From: Gynuella sunshinyii YC6258
GTDB lineage: Bacteria; Pseudomonadota; Gammaproteobacteria; Pseudomonadales; Natronospirillaceae
Reading direction: 5' to 3'
Length of the DNA: 64,000 bases
NCBI RefSeq assembly: GCF_000940805.1
Contig: NZ_CP007142.1
Location: forward strand, 1,278,593-1,342,592
Below, in pieces: positions 34,338 through 43,282 of the stretch (the stretch's first letter is position 1; every line of letters begins with the position of its first letter). Both the position numbers and the translations under genes were made by a program. The notes under the pieces are model-generated. The model was not told the origin of the DNA and made no database searches. It saw only the letters and a program-made list of their open reading frames with translations.

Positions 34338-35045
34338 TTATATTTCAACGTGGAAGTATTTTTTAAGAGCCTTTCGTCCTTTGAGAGTCACAATTACTTC
34401 CCGGTAGCCCGGAGTTCTGTTAATCCAGCCTTCGTTCTCAAAAAACTGAAACAAGAGTGCCCCGGTGTGTCCGCCAAGGTGAAACTTGCGTTCGCTCCAG
34501 TCCAAACAGGCATAGCATTCTTTTCGTTTTGTTTTTTTATCTAGGCTGATGCCCAGTTGTAAAAGTTTTTCTGTGCCGTGTTTTGTCAGATGATTGCCAT
34601 CCGCTGTGATCCAGCGATGTTGCACCAGAGCTGTATACAGGCTGACAGCAATTTCACCCGCGAGATGGTCATAACAGGTTCTTGCTTTTAACAGCTCTGC
34701 TGGCACTTTCAAGTTTGGCGGTTTGATGGAATAGGACGTGATGCCCATCATTTGTTCAAGCAGTGCGGCAATATGATGACTATATAAGCGAAAATACCGA
34801 TGGCGACCTTGTGACAAACAGGTGACGAGGTTGGCTTTAAGCAGACGGGACAGGTGTGCACTGGCGGTCGAGGCCGCTATCTCCGCCATGGCGCTTAACT
34901 CAGTAGCAGTCCATGCGCGTCCATCCATTAATGCACACAGAATTTTCATCCGCGATGTATCGGACATCGCAGCCGCAAGGGCTGCCATGGCCGATTCCTG
35001 AGCAAAGTCAGTTGGTGTCTCGGGATAAGTGTTGTTCTTATTCAC
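34338..35045 (-). CDS. ArsR-type winged-helix regulator
   Basis: 235 residues. The N-terminal winged helix (SDTSRMKILCALMDGRAWTA, AASTASAHLSRLLKANLVTC, GRHRYFRLYSHHIAALLEQM) is of ArsR type. The C-terminal half holds several cysteines (ARTCYDHLAGEIA, KRKECYACLDWSERKFHLGG). It is the last gene of a tight operon with the ACT and monooxygenase genes (1-bp and 14-bp gaps). It probably regulates its own operon; a ligand is not evident. Confidence 0.75.
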   Translation of the reverse strand: MNKNNTYPETPTDFAQESAMAALAAAMSDTSRMKILCALMDGRAWTATELSAMAEIAASTASAHLSRLLKANLVTCLSQGRHRYFRLYSHHIAALLEQMMGITSYSIKPPNLKVPAELLKARTCYDHLAGEIAVSLYTALVQHRWITADGNHLTKHGTEKLLQLGISLDKKTKRKECYACLDWSERKFHLGGHTGALLFQFFENEGWINRTPGYREVIVTLKGRKALKKYFHVEI

Positions 35046-35046
35046 G

Positions 35047-35430
35047 TTAGGCGGTCCAATCCGTCGTTGCTTGCTCTGCCAATGTATCGTTGTCGGTTAT
35101 CAGGATCAATCGATTATGGTGATCACTGTATTGGGTAATGATATTTACGCTCTTGTCCGCCAGGGCTCTGGCAATTGCACCTAACTCGCCAGGCTTTTCC
35201 TGTCTTAACCGGCGTATAAGTGGGGTGGTGACTGCTACGACCTCGAAGCCATTGTTGATGAGAATATCTCTGGCCCGTTCGCCATTTTCGACTAAAAAGT
35301 GAGCATGGCTTTGATGGTTAACGGTGAACACACCGCCGCCTTCGAGGCCAATGTCATTCTCTCCCAGCAGTTTTCCAAAGCGGGCAAGTTCTCCGGGAAT
35401 ATTGTTTAAAATAATGTGAATGTTTTGCAT
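35047..35430 (-). CDS. ACT-domain protein
   Basis: 127 residues with two ACT-like halves (HIILNNIPGELARFGKLLGE; EKPGELGAIARALADKSVNI). ACT domains bind small ligands such as amino acids and control enzymes or regulators. Middle gene of the three-gene unit. It may sense a ligand for the ArsR regulator, which is inference from context. Confidence 0.7.
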   Translation of the reverse strand: MQNIHIILNNIPGELARFGKLLGENDIGLEGGGVFTVNHQSHAHFLVENGERARDILINNGFEVVAVTTPLIRRLRQEKPGELGAIARALADKSVNIITQYSDHHNRLILITDNDTLAEQATTDWTA

Positions 35431-35444
35431 GGTTTGATCTTCCG

Positions 35445-35747
35445 TTATTGAGAGTGGTGTTCCCGGGTTGAGGTGAGCACGTTGATTTTATAGGTTAAGA
35501 AAATGGAGCGTTTGCCTTCTTCTTGCGACAGCTTATGCAGAGAATTCTGCTTCCATTGTTCAATTGACTGTTCGTTCTGCCACCAGGACAGAGATATGAT
35601 CTTGTCCGGGTTGGTGGTACTTTGAAATCTTTCAATGGATACAAAACCATCAATCTTATCGAGCAGCGGTGTTAATTGTTCCGCCAGTTGCAGGTATCTC
35701 TGTTGTTGGTCTGGTTGTAATCGGGCTTCGAACAGAACGGCTATCAT
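35445..35747 (-). CDS. antibiotic-biosynthesis-monooxygenase-like protein
   Basis: 100 residues of the dimeric ABM fold (MIAVLFEARLQPDQQQRYLQ, IDGFVSIERFQSTTNPDKII, SLSWWQNEQSIEQWKQNSLH). Such proteins oxidise quinol-like compounds or act as heme-binding or scavenging enzymes. First gene of the operon, followed by ACT and ArsR genes. The upstream 300 bases hold its promoter and that of the divergent lipoprotein. Confidence 0.8.
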   Translation of the reverse strand: MIAVLFEARLQPDQQQRYLQLAEQLTPLLDKIDGFVSIERFQSTTNPDKIISLSWWQNEQSIEQWKQNSLHKLSQEEGKRSIFLTYKINVLTSTREHHSQ

Positions 35748-36050
35748 ATTGCTCTCCGGCTAAGATGGGTGAATGCCGACACTATATTCAGCAGAGCTGG
35801 TTGATGTTTCGTTAATGAACGAAATATGGTCGGAAGCGATTCAGAGCAGTATTTCTGATCTTGCTGAGATGATTGTTAAAGTGTTTTATTTGGAAGGTAA
35901 TATCCCGTCAATATAAAAATGATGGCGAATCGTTTTTATATTCTGTTTAATGCATCGCCATGATTGCCACAGATTGATCATAACCCAAGGGCTGTGCGAC
36001 GAACGTCAATCACTCATCATGCCAGCCTCTCTTTTAAGGATACTTTCCAT

Positions 36051-36719
36051 ATGAGAATACAGACTCTAGCGATAGTGCTGGTCTCTTTTGGTGTTCTGAC
36101 AGGCTGTGCGACGACTGAAGCGCCAAAGACCAAACCGGCCCCGGTTTCATTACAGTCGGTCATACTACAAGCATCCAAATGTTTAACGGTACCCGAAGAC
36201 CAATGTGTGTCGGTGGCGGTTGATGCGCAGCATCTGGATGAAGCTTTTACTGCAATGGTCAGCAAACAATTTGAACGGGTGTTTAAAAATCAGGCAGAAG
36301 GGAAAGATGGTTTTGCGGCCATGAAGTTGATGTTCCCTAAAGATGATTGGGTCTTTTTAAACCGTTCTGACTACCCATTGCCTGCTAAGGTTATGGTTGG
36401 GCAGGAGGCGTTTCGTCAGGTCAGTCTCGCTGAGATCAAAGCAAAGGGCATTACCTCTTTTCTTGAAATTACCGGCGTAGAACAATATGCCAGTTCCTAT
36501 GTGTTTACCTGGGCGCGTGGTATGGAGGCTCGTTTTGGTACCGCAGTTTCAGAGAAAACGGCGGCTGGATATGATGTTCGGGAGATCTCTCAGTATCATT
36601 CCAGTTCAGGCGCACGTATGTATATGAGTAAGATTTTTGCCGGAGTTCACTGCCAGAACGAAACGCAATTGGCCTATTACATCAATTATTATAAAAGCGG
36701 AACCTGTCCGGCCAAATAA
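36051..36719 (+). CDS. lipoprotein of unknown function
   Basis: 222 residues from ATG 36051, with signal MRIQTLAIVLVSFGVLTGC and lipobox LTGC; the frame is open further upstream but without coding character. The mature part holds QASKCLTVPEDQCVSVAVDA and ends with a Cys near HCQNETQLAYYINYYKSGTC. Probably outer-membrane anchored. Family unknown. A strong hairpin follows between it and the converging chemoreceptor gene. Confidence 0.6.
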   Translation: MRIQTLAIVLVSFGVLTGCATTEAPKTKPAPVSLQSVILQASKCLTVPEDQCVSVAVDAQHLDEAFTAMVSKQFERVFKNQAEGKDGFAAMKLMFPKDDWVFLNRSDYPLPAKVMVGQEAFRQVSLAEIKAKGITSFLEITGVEQYASSYVFTWARGMEARFGTAVSEKTAAGYDVREISQYHSSSGARMYMSKIFAGVHCQNETQLAYYINYYKSGTCPAK

Positions 36720-36760
36720 TCTTCAGGGATGGGTTGCATATTCGATCTTTAGAGTTGTCC

Positions 36761-36788
36761 CCCCAGCCCAGAAGCTGGGGAGATGTTT
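36761..36788. terminator. terminator between converging genes
   Basis: CCCCAGC / GCTGGGG stem, 6-base loop, followed by AGATGTTTTGG on the + strand. Confidence 0.6.
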
Positions 36789-36827
36789 TGGAAAAGTTGC
36801 TGGTGGAGTCAGTAGAAGTCACGCGAC

Positions 36828-38414
36828 TCAGTTGGTTTTAAAATAGCTCATCCCGTCTTTTAACTCGTGTGCCAAATTATCCAGCCCGGAAACGGTTTTA
36901 TTGCAGAGTGAAATGGCATGGGCCGTACTCTGTACCATTTCAGAGATTTTCTCAATGTGTTGTGCCAGTTCTTCGGAAGCCAGTTTTTGCTCGGATGTAG
37001 CGCCGGACACCTCTCGCACCATGGCCAGCGTTTCCCCGGAGCTGTTTTGAATTTCAGAGAGCATATTGTTCACTTCAGTCGAGCTTTCAACGCTCATTTG
37101 AACTTTCGGTAATAACGATTGCATGGCGGAGGCCACGGAATTGGTTTCACTTTGAATCACATTAATGGTTTCGGTAATTTCCGCCGTGGCTGTTGCGGTG
37201 CGCGAGGCCAAAGTACGGACTTCATCCGCAACCACAGCGAATCCCCGGCCCTGTTCTCCAGCTCGAGCTGCTTCAATTGCCGCGTTCAATGCCAATAAAT
37301 TTGTTTGCTCAGCGATGTCGCTAATGACCTTCACCACGCTGCCAATTTCGTTTGAACGCTCTTGCAGGCTGTTAAAATCTTTGATCGAGTCATTAATTAA
37401 GCCTGAAATGTCATTGATGATCGTACTGGAGTTTTTAACCAGCTGTTCGCCTTTTCGGCAAAGTTCAGAAGACACTTCTGAATTTTTCTCAGTTCGTTTT
37501 GTATTTTCAGAAATACCATCAATACTCGTGGTGAACTCTTGAATGGCCGCTGCTGTTGATTGGGATGCATCGGAAGATTCCATCGAGGCAGAAGTGATCA
37601 ACGAAAACTGATTGGATAAATCGGAACTGGCATTCTTCAATTGAAGGGTACCACGCGAAATGTTTTCCATAATACCTTTAAGAGAGGTTTGCATGCTCTC
37701 AATTGCACCGAGCAGACTGTCTTTATTGTATTGACCTCTTATTACCTGCGTTAAGTCGCCTTCTGCTATTTTTTGTGTAACTGACAAAGCGTAATTAAGC
37801 TCGCCACCTAATTTTTTTAACAAATTTTTGATCATCCACACACAGATAGAAACGACCAATAGCAGTGTAATCACAATCGTAACAATAAATCCGGTCGCGA
37901 CACTCCAGAAAGTACTGTTCAAATCATCCATGTATGCGCCAATCCCTATGACCCAGTTCCACTCGGGTATTAATGTGGTTCCGTTAATCTTGTAGATTTT
38001 CGTATCTGTTCCTGGTTTCGCATTGGTTGCGACAACATAAGCAAACTCTTTAGATGCCAGTTCCTTCATATGTTCTGCATAGGAACTCTGAAAGGTGCCA
38101 ATTTTTTCAGCATTTGGATGTACCCGAGCCATAGCATGATTATCATTTGCCCAAATATAACTGGCTCCTTCACGCATACCTGAAAGCACTTCTACAACGC
38201 GGGCTTCTGCCTCTTCTCTTGTTAAAACACCGGATTTTGCCTGGTCTACATATATTTTTGCCTGGTTACGGGCGAAGGTCAGAGTGGTTTTAATTTCATG
38301 CTTCGCCTGATCAATCAAGCTATTTCTTAAAGACATCAAGCCGTAACTACCTAAAAGACAAAATCCGAGTACGACAATCACGACGATTAGGCCGAGTTGA
38401 TGAGACGCTTTCAT
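36828..38414 (-). CDS. methyl-accepting chemotaxis protein
   Basis: 528 residues behind a GGAGG site. N-terminal helix ([20 protein letters not shown]), a periplasmic single-Cache domain ([39 protein letters not shown]), a second helix, HAMP-like linker, and the MCP signalling tip [20 protein letters not shown] with [18 protein letters not shown]. It senses an external small molecule, perhaps an organic acid as for other sCache_2 receptors, and controls CheA. Monocistronic. Confidence 0.9.
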   Translation of the reverse strand: MKASHQLGLIVVIVVLGFCLLGSYGLMSLRNSLIDQAKHEIKTTLTFARNQAKIYVDQAKSGVLTREEAEARVVEVLSGMREGASYIWANDNHAMARVHPNAEKIGTFQSSYAEHMKELASKEFAYVVATNAKPGTDTKIYKINGTTLIPEWNWVIGIGAYMDDLNSTFWSVATGFIVTIVITLLLVVSICVWMIKNLLKKLGGELNYALSVTQKIAEGDLTQVIRGQYNKDSLLGAIESMQTSLKGIMENISRGTLQLKNASSDLSNQFSLITSASMESSDASQSTAAAIQEFTTSIDGISENTKRTEKNSEVSSELCRKGEQLVKNSSTIINDISGLINDSIKDFNSLQERSNEIGSVVKVISDIAEQTNLLALNAAIEAARAGEQGRGFAVVADEVRTLASRTATATAEITETINVIQSETNSVASAMQSLLPKVQMSVESSTEVNNMLSEIQNSSGETLAMVREVSGATSEQKLASEELAQHIEKISEMVQSTAHAISLCNKTVSGLDNLAHELKDGMSYFKTN

Positions 38415-38679
38415 TATACCTCCAATGCAGAAGGCTCGTTAAAAATGAGCCATCCTGGTCTGTTAAAATCACTATTCGAGAACATAGAGCTTGAGTGTAG
38501 ACAAAGAATTTTTTTTCGCTAAGACAACCATGAAAAATACTTAAAGTCGGTCATTATCCGGCCAAGAGCGATTTATCGGGGAGCCATCATACCACCCGGT
38601 CTTTTTGGGCCTGTCTACGCTCATTTCATCGGCCTGCTGAGAGTCAGTTTCACTCAAATCCAGGCGCGAGGAGTGCATC

Positions 38680-39519
38680 TTATTCCGTAATGGATTCCTC
38701 TGTATCAAGATCGCCAGCGTTATTGATTGCCATTAAAATCACTAACGATAAGTCTTCAAAACCATCAGGGCGTAGTGAATGGTATTGATAGTCCATATGC
38801 CCTTTTTCAGGATGGATCAAATGCTTTGTTCCCGATGAGCGAAAATGGATGTCGTGTTGTTTCCAGGCCTGCGTGAATTCCGGACTCGTTTTCAGCAATT
38901 TTGTCAGGCGTGCTGATGCTGCTGAAGCATTCGGGGTGCGATCAAAAACGCGTCGGAATTGGGCGAGAACCCGTGCAGATTCTTCGGCCCATTGGTTGCC
39001 AAAAACATCCCGGCTCCTGGGGTCGGCGAACAGATAGGTTAATACATTCCTGTCTTCTGCAGGAGTATCAGAAAAGCCAAACAGTGCCTCAGCTGAATCA
39101 TTCCAGACCAGTACGTCATACATCGTGTTTTGCAGGTAGGTCGGATGGGACTGACAGCGTACCAGTTGTTCAAGATGAGAAGGAATCTGATTCAGATTTG
39201 ATGGTGTCGTTATTGTCTGACAGTTCATGAGTGTTTTCAGATGGTGAGCATCTTCCTGAGTCAACTTCAATGCGCGAATCAGCCCTTCGGCGGTTTGGGA
39301 AGAAGCGCTGTCTGCTTTTCCCTGTTCCAGTCTGATGTACCAGTCGACACTGATGCCCGCCAGCTCTGCCACTTCTTCTCTGCGTAAACCCGGAGTTCGA
39401 CGCCGCCTTTGCATTCCGGAAGTATTTGTCTCTGGCTGGAGTCTGTGGCGGCGGCTCTTTAGAAAATCTGCAAGGGCAGTGCGGCTGGGGCTGGTGAGCT
39501 CATCTGGTGGTTCTTTCAT
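38680..39519 (-). CDS. XRE regulator with MmyB-type sensor domain
   Basis: 279 residues. HTH in PGLRREEVAELAGISVDWYI and RLEQGKADSASSQTAEGLIR; then the MmyB-like ligand domain (LVWNDSAEALFGFSDTP, NVLTYLFADPRSRDVFGNQW, LIHPEKGHMDYQYHSLRPDG). Regulators of this kind usually control a divergent oxidoreductase gene, here the dehydrogenase at 39755, 235 bp away. The ligand is unknown. The 265 bp between it and the chemoreceptor carry no gene. Confidence 0.85.
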   Translation of the reverse strand: MKEPPDELTSPSRTALADFLKSRRHRLQPETNTSGMQRRRRTPGLRREEVAELAGISVDWYIRLEQGKADSASSQTAEGLIRALKLTQEDAHHLKTLMNCQTITTPSNLNQIPSHLEQLVRCQSHPTYLQNTMYDVLVWNDSAEALFGFSDTPAEDRNVLTYLFADPRSRDVFGNQWAEESARVLAQFRRVFDRTPNASAASARLTKLLKTSPEFTQAWKQHDIHFRSSGTKHLIHPEKGHMDYQYHSLRPDGFEDLSLVILMAINNAGDLDTEESITE

Positions 39520-39754
39520 GGTACGTTGTTATCCCAGGATAAGATTGTCGCTGAATGAGTGCTGGTTTGGTTCGTATGATTGACCCGGCATGCAAGCAGA
39601 TCGTCATTGCTCTGTTTGAATGGTTCCCTTAAACATCTGCAGCGTTTTGTTTTTAAGGGGCGCATCCAACAGCCGGCGGCGTGCCTTTTTGCACTGTGCT
39701 ATTAATCTGGCATTTGTAACTGCCTGGCTCATATCGTTCGGACAGGAGATTAAT

Positions 39755-40834
39755 ATGAAAGCAGCAGTACTGAAAGCGTTTGGTCATCCTCTTGAGATTA
39801 TGGAATGGCCGGATCCGCAACTGGGTACCGGAGAGGTACTGGTAGAGGTGAAGTATGCCCCGGTACTTCCTTATATGGAGGAAGTTATTTCCGGTAAAAG
39901 ACAATATTTGCTGGAACCGCCGCTGGTTCCGGGGGCTGGAGCGGTGGGGAGGGTTTTGCAGGTCGGCCCCGACGCGACTGTTCTGTCTCCGGGGGATTGG
40001 GTACTTTGCGATGCGACCGTGCGTGCGCGGGATAATCCTCTGTTTCCGGATGTTGCCCTGCAGGGTTTGAGTGCGCGGGGAGAGGGTGGACTTATATTGC
40101 AGAAGTATTTCCGCGATGGTTCTTTCGCCGAAAAAATCCGGGTTCCAACGGAATGTGTGATACCGCTTGGAGCGGTTGATGCGTCATCGGCTCATTTCTG
40201 GTGTGCAATGGGAACGTTACTGGTACCGTTTGGCGGCTTGCTAGCCGGTAGCCTGCAACCCGGAGAAACGGTGCTGATCAGCGGAGCAACCGGAAATTTT
40301 GGCAGTTCTGCCGTCGCGGTGGCTCTTGCCATGGGGGCCGGAGCGGTGGTCACGCCGGGGCGGAATGTGGCAATGCTGGAAGCGCTGGTTGCCAGATTCG
40401 GACACAGAGTCAAACCGGTGCAGTTGACCGGGAACGCGATCATGGATCAGGAAAATATGATGGCAGTGGCGGGCCCTGTTGATCTGGTGCTGGATATCCT
40501 TCCGCCATCGGTACCGAGCGAGGTATCCAGGAATGCAGTGCTGACCACCCGGCCTTATGGAAGAGCTGTACTTATGGGAGGAGTAGGTATGCTTGGAGGA
40601 CCAGGCCTGGAGTTACCCTATCCGTGGATAATGCGCAACAACATCACCCTGCGGGGGGCCTGGATGTATAGCGCTGATACACCAGGGAAGCTGGTCAGGT
40701 TGGTGAAGTCCGGTCAGCTCAATCTTCAGCAGTGGCGTGTTACAAAATTCCCTCTGAGTCAGATAGATGCTGCGCTTCACCATGCGGCCATTGAGAAAGA
40801 ACCTTTCACTTTTACTGTCGTTGAGCCTTATTAA
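39755..40834 (+). CDS. zinc-type (MDR) alcohol dehydrogenase-like protein
   Basis: 359 residues from ATG 39755, which follows AGGAG; the open frame upstream is not coding. MKAAVLKAFGHPLEIMEWP and PPLVPGAGAVGRVLQVGPDA form the MDR N-domain; VLISGATGNFGSSAVAVALA is the NAD(P)-binding loop. The usual catalytic-zinc Cys is replaced (YAPVLPYMEEV), so it may be a quinone-oxidoreductase-like, zinc-free enzyme. Divergent from the XRE/MmyB regulator that probably controls it. Confidence 0.85.
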   Translation: MKAAVLKAFGHPLEIMEWPDPQLGTGEVLVEVKYAPVLPYMEEVISGKRQYLLEPPLVPGAGAVGRVLQVGPDATVLSPGDWVLCDATVRARDNPLFPDVALQGLSARGEGGLILQKYFRDGSFAEKIRVPTECVIPLGAVDASSAHFWCAMGTLLVPFGGLLAGSLQPGETVLISGATGNFGSSAVAVALAMGAGAVVTPGRNVAMLEALVARFGHRVKPVQLTGNAIMDQENMMAVAGPVDLVLDILPPSVPSEVSRNAVLTTRPYGRAVLMGGVGMLGGPGLELPYPWIMRNNITLRGAWMYSADTPGKLVRLVKSGQLNLQQWRVTKFPLSQIDAALHHAAIEKEPFTFTVVEPY

Positions 40835-40850
40835 CCCGACATAAATACTT

Positions 40851-40866
40851 GCCGGATTTTACCGGC
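40851..40866. terminator. weak hairpin between converging genes
   Basis: GCCGG / CCGGC with loop ATTTTA, between the dehydrogenase and AraC genes; no strong U-tract. Confidence 0.35.
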
Positions 40867-40896
40867 ACAATTGACTGACCTGAGCGATAAGCCGGA

Positions 40897-41703
40897 TCAG
40901 GACCTGATGGCTGATATATATTCCAACGGCGATTTCTGCATTATCTTTTTGAACGCGGCAATAAACGCACTGGGTGAACTGTAGCCTAATTCGAGTGCAA
41001 TGTAGGTGACTGATTTGCCGTGATTGAGTTGCTCCAGAGCATATAGCAGGCGCGCCTGCATCCGCCATTCACTGAAGGTCATATTCACTTCCTGCTGGAA
41101 TAACCGGGCCAGGGTTCTGGGGGTGGTGTGAATCATGGCTGCCCAGTATTCCACGTTGTGCTGGCTGGCAGGATGTTCGAACAGCTGCCACAGGATTTTT
41201 GATAACGAAGGATGGTTGGACCACGGTAGTGCCAGAGGGGCGCGTTTGAGTCCGGATAGTTCATCGATGACAACGACCATCAGCCGGTAATCTTTACTAT
41301 CAGAATCATAATCTGTGCCGATTTGTATGGCGCGCAGGATCAGTTCCTGTGCCAGCGGTGTGACGTTCAGTACACACTGATTTATTGGAAAATAATCGCA
41401 CCAGTCGGGATCAATAAACAGGTTGGCGATACGTACTGCGCCCAGAAAGTACAATTCATGTTGATGCCCGGGAGGGCACCAGAAGGCCTGAGAGGATGGC
41501 AGCAGGTAAATTCCGGTCTCTGTCATCACCCGGGTAATGCCCTGACTGGAGTAGATGAATTGCCCTCGCGGGTGAGCGTGTGGTGCAGAGCACATGGCGT
41601 TTTCTGTTGCCTGCCAGTAGGGCAGGACCGGCCGTTGCGGATCAATGGTGTGGCCGGGAGCAACCGGGTCGATCTTTGTCAGAAAATCATTATGTATTGT
41701 CAT
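40897..41703 (-). CDS. AraC-family regulator, cupin type
   Basis: 268 residues. N-terminal cupin with metal-like pattern (ENAMCSAPHAHPRGQFIYSS, LLPSSQAFWCPPGHQHELYF) and C-terminal AraC HTH (TTPRTLARLFQQEVNMTFSE, VTYIALELGYSSPSAFIAAF). Divergent from the methyltransferase gene with a 70-bp gap, so probably its regulator. Confidence 0.85.
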   Translation of the reverse strand: MTIHNDFLTKIDPVAPGHTIDPQRPVLPYWQATENAMCSAPHAHPRGQFIYSSQGITRVMTETGIYLLPSSQAFWCPPGHQHELYFLGAVRIANLFIDPDWCDYFPINQCVLNVTPLAQELILRAIQIGTDYDSDSKDYRLMVVVIDELSGLKRAPLALPWSNHPSLSKILWQLFEHPASQHNVEYWAAMIHTTPRTLARLFQQEVNMTFSEWRMQARLLYALEQLNHGKSVTYIALELGYSSPSAFIAAFKKIMQKSPLEYISAIRS

Positions 41704-41773
41704 AATGTCGAAAGTCGGTCAGGGAGCATTGGAGAATAATGGATCCTCTTGTTCAACTCAACGGGATCAAATC

Positions 41774-42541
41774 ATGTCCGCACATAGCGATCATAATGAT
41801 AATGTGGTGTCGCAATTTACCCGGCAGGCCATACCTTTCACGCAATTACCAGGGCACATGAATGCCGTGGAGCTGCTGGTCGAACTCGCGCAGGTGGATG
41901 CCGACAGTCAGGTGCTGGATGTGGCGTCCGGCCCGGGATTGGTGGCGGCAGCCTTTGCCGCTGTCGCCGGTCATGTGGAGTGTCTGGATCTGACACCGGC
42001 CATGCTGATGCAGGCGCGCAATTATGCGGCAGAGAAAAGGCTTTCCAACATGTCCTTCAAACAGGGGAATGCCATGCAGCTGCCTTACCAGGATGCCTGC
42101 TTTGATGTGGTGGTGACCCGTTACAGCTTTCATCATTTTCTGGAGCCTGAGCAGGTGTTGGCAGAAATGATCCGGGTCTGTAAACCCGGAGGTCGTGTGG
42201 TGGTGGCGGATGTGGCCATTGAGCCTTTGGTGTCAGAACGATTCAATGCAATTGAACGGTTGCGCGATTCATCGCATGTATGTGCTTTATCGTCAGCGAG
42301 ACTGGATCAGTGTTTTTTGCAGGATGTATTTGTCCGTTGTACCAAATCCCGTTATACCGTTGATGTTGAGTTGGAACAGCAGCTGTCAGCATCCTTTCCC
42401 AAACCCGGCGATGATATAACCATCAGGACCTTGATCACTCAGGATATCGGTCTCAACCAAACCGGATTCAATCCGCGATGGGTCGATGGTGACGTGCATT
42501 ATTCTTATCCCATTTCGGTGTACTCGGGCGTCAAAGCCTGA
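41774..42541 (+). CDS. class I SAM-dependent methyltransferase
   Basis: 255 residues from ATG 41774. SAM loop QVLDVASGPGLVAAAFAAVA, motif II acidic residue in VECLDLTPAMLMQARNY, then FDVVVTRYSFHHFLEPEQVL and VCKPGGRVVVADVAIEP as in UbiE-like enzymes. The acceptor is unknown. The frame extends upstream but overlaps the AraC gene; ATG 41774 gives the normal N-terminus. Confidence 0.8.
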   Translation: MSAHSDHNDNVVSQFTRQAIPFTQLPGHMNAVELLVELAQVDADSQVLDVASGPGLVAAAFAAVAGHVECLDLTPAMLMQARNYAAEKRLSNMSFKQGNAMQLPYQDACFDVVVTRYSFHHFLEPEQVLAEMIRVCKPGGRVVVADVAIEPLVSERFNAIERLRDSSHVCALSSARLDQCFLQDVFVRCTKSRYTVDVELEQQLSASFPKPGDDITIRTLITQDIGLNQTGFNPRWVDGDVHYSYPISVYSGVKA

Positions 42542-43075
42542 GTGCTGATGTCATCCACCTGGCCCTGTTCAGGTCGGGTGAAACGTATCTTCAGCTGGTG
42601 GTTATGGACGCAGAAAGGTAAAACGAAGATTTATGTCGATCCTGATTTTCTGGAGTCTGAGAACGGATTTAAAGTAGTTAGCGCAGCTTTATGATCAGAC
42701 CCATGAAGCGCTAAACAATAGCATGATTACCGTTTTCGGATGTTTGCATCGCGCGTGAATGGCGTTTCTCTAATATGGCAGGAACGTTTTTGTCCAGGGC
42801 CGTATAACAGTAATTAATAAGATTTTCTAAATCAGGGTGACCTGATCAGTTATGGTGTCTACACTGGTATTGATGACAGTTGCAAAATAACACATTAGCG
42901 TAACTGCCAGTCACGCTCATAGCGTGAGTGACGATGAAATTCTAACGGAAAAGATTGCTGATAATTCTCCGCTGTATAGATGCAGTGCTGTCGTTGAATT
43001 ACATGAATAATACCTGCCTGAGTATTTTTGGTTTTCAGTTGGGTGTATCAATTCAGCACAGCCGGTTTCACCGTA
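42542..43075. other. non-coding stretch
   Basis: Over 500 bases with no supportable gene before MITE copy 2. Short ORFs here lack ribosome sites and coding character. Confidence 0.5.
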
Positions 43076-43240
43076 TAGGGGGCTTCTGAAAAAATAGGAA
43101 TAGTTTTGACGCAGGCGAGGAAGCACCGCTCGCAACACCGCAGTTTACTGGAGTAAATGAGGATGTGAGAGGGTGTCGCCTTCGGACGGGGCTGACAACG
43201 TCCTGCGCGAAAACAGGCCATTTTTCAGATTGTGCCCTAG
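43076..43240 (-). repeat. MITE-like repeat, copy 2, inverted
   Basis: About 165 bp, reverse of copies 1 and 3, with ends TAGGGGGCTTCTGAAAAAAT and, read back, CTAGGGCACAATCTGAAAAA. Shared blocks: TAGTTTTGACGCAGGCGAGG, CCGCAGTTTACT, GTCCTGCGCGAAAACAGG. Confidence 0.75.
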
Positions 43241-43282
43241 AGCTGACAGGCCTGCTAATGCTCTAGAAAAAAGGAAGGCATC

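Noticed and set aside
36828-38414. 125-residue + strand ORF inside the chemoreceptor gene
   Set aside because: Shadow of the strongly supported MCP frame.
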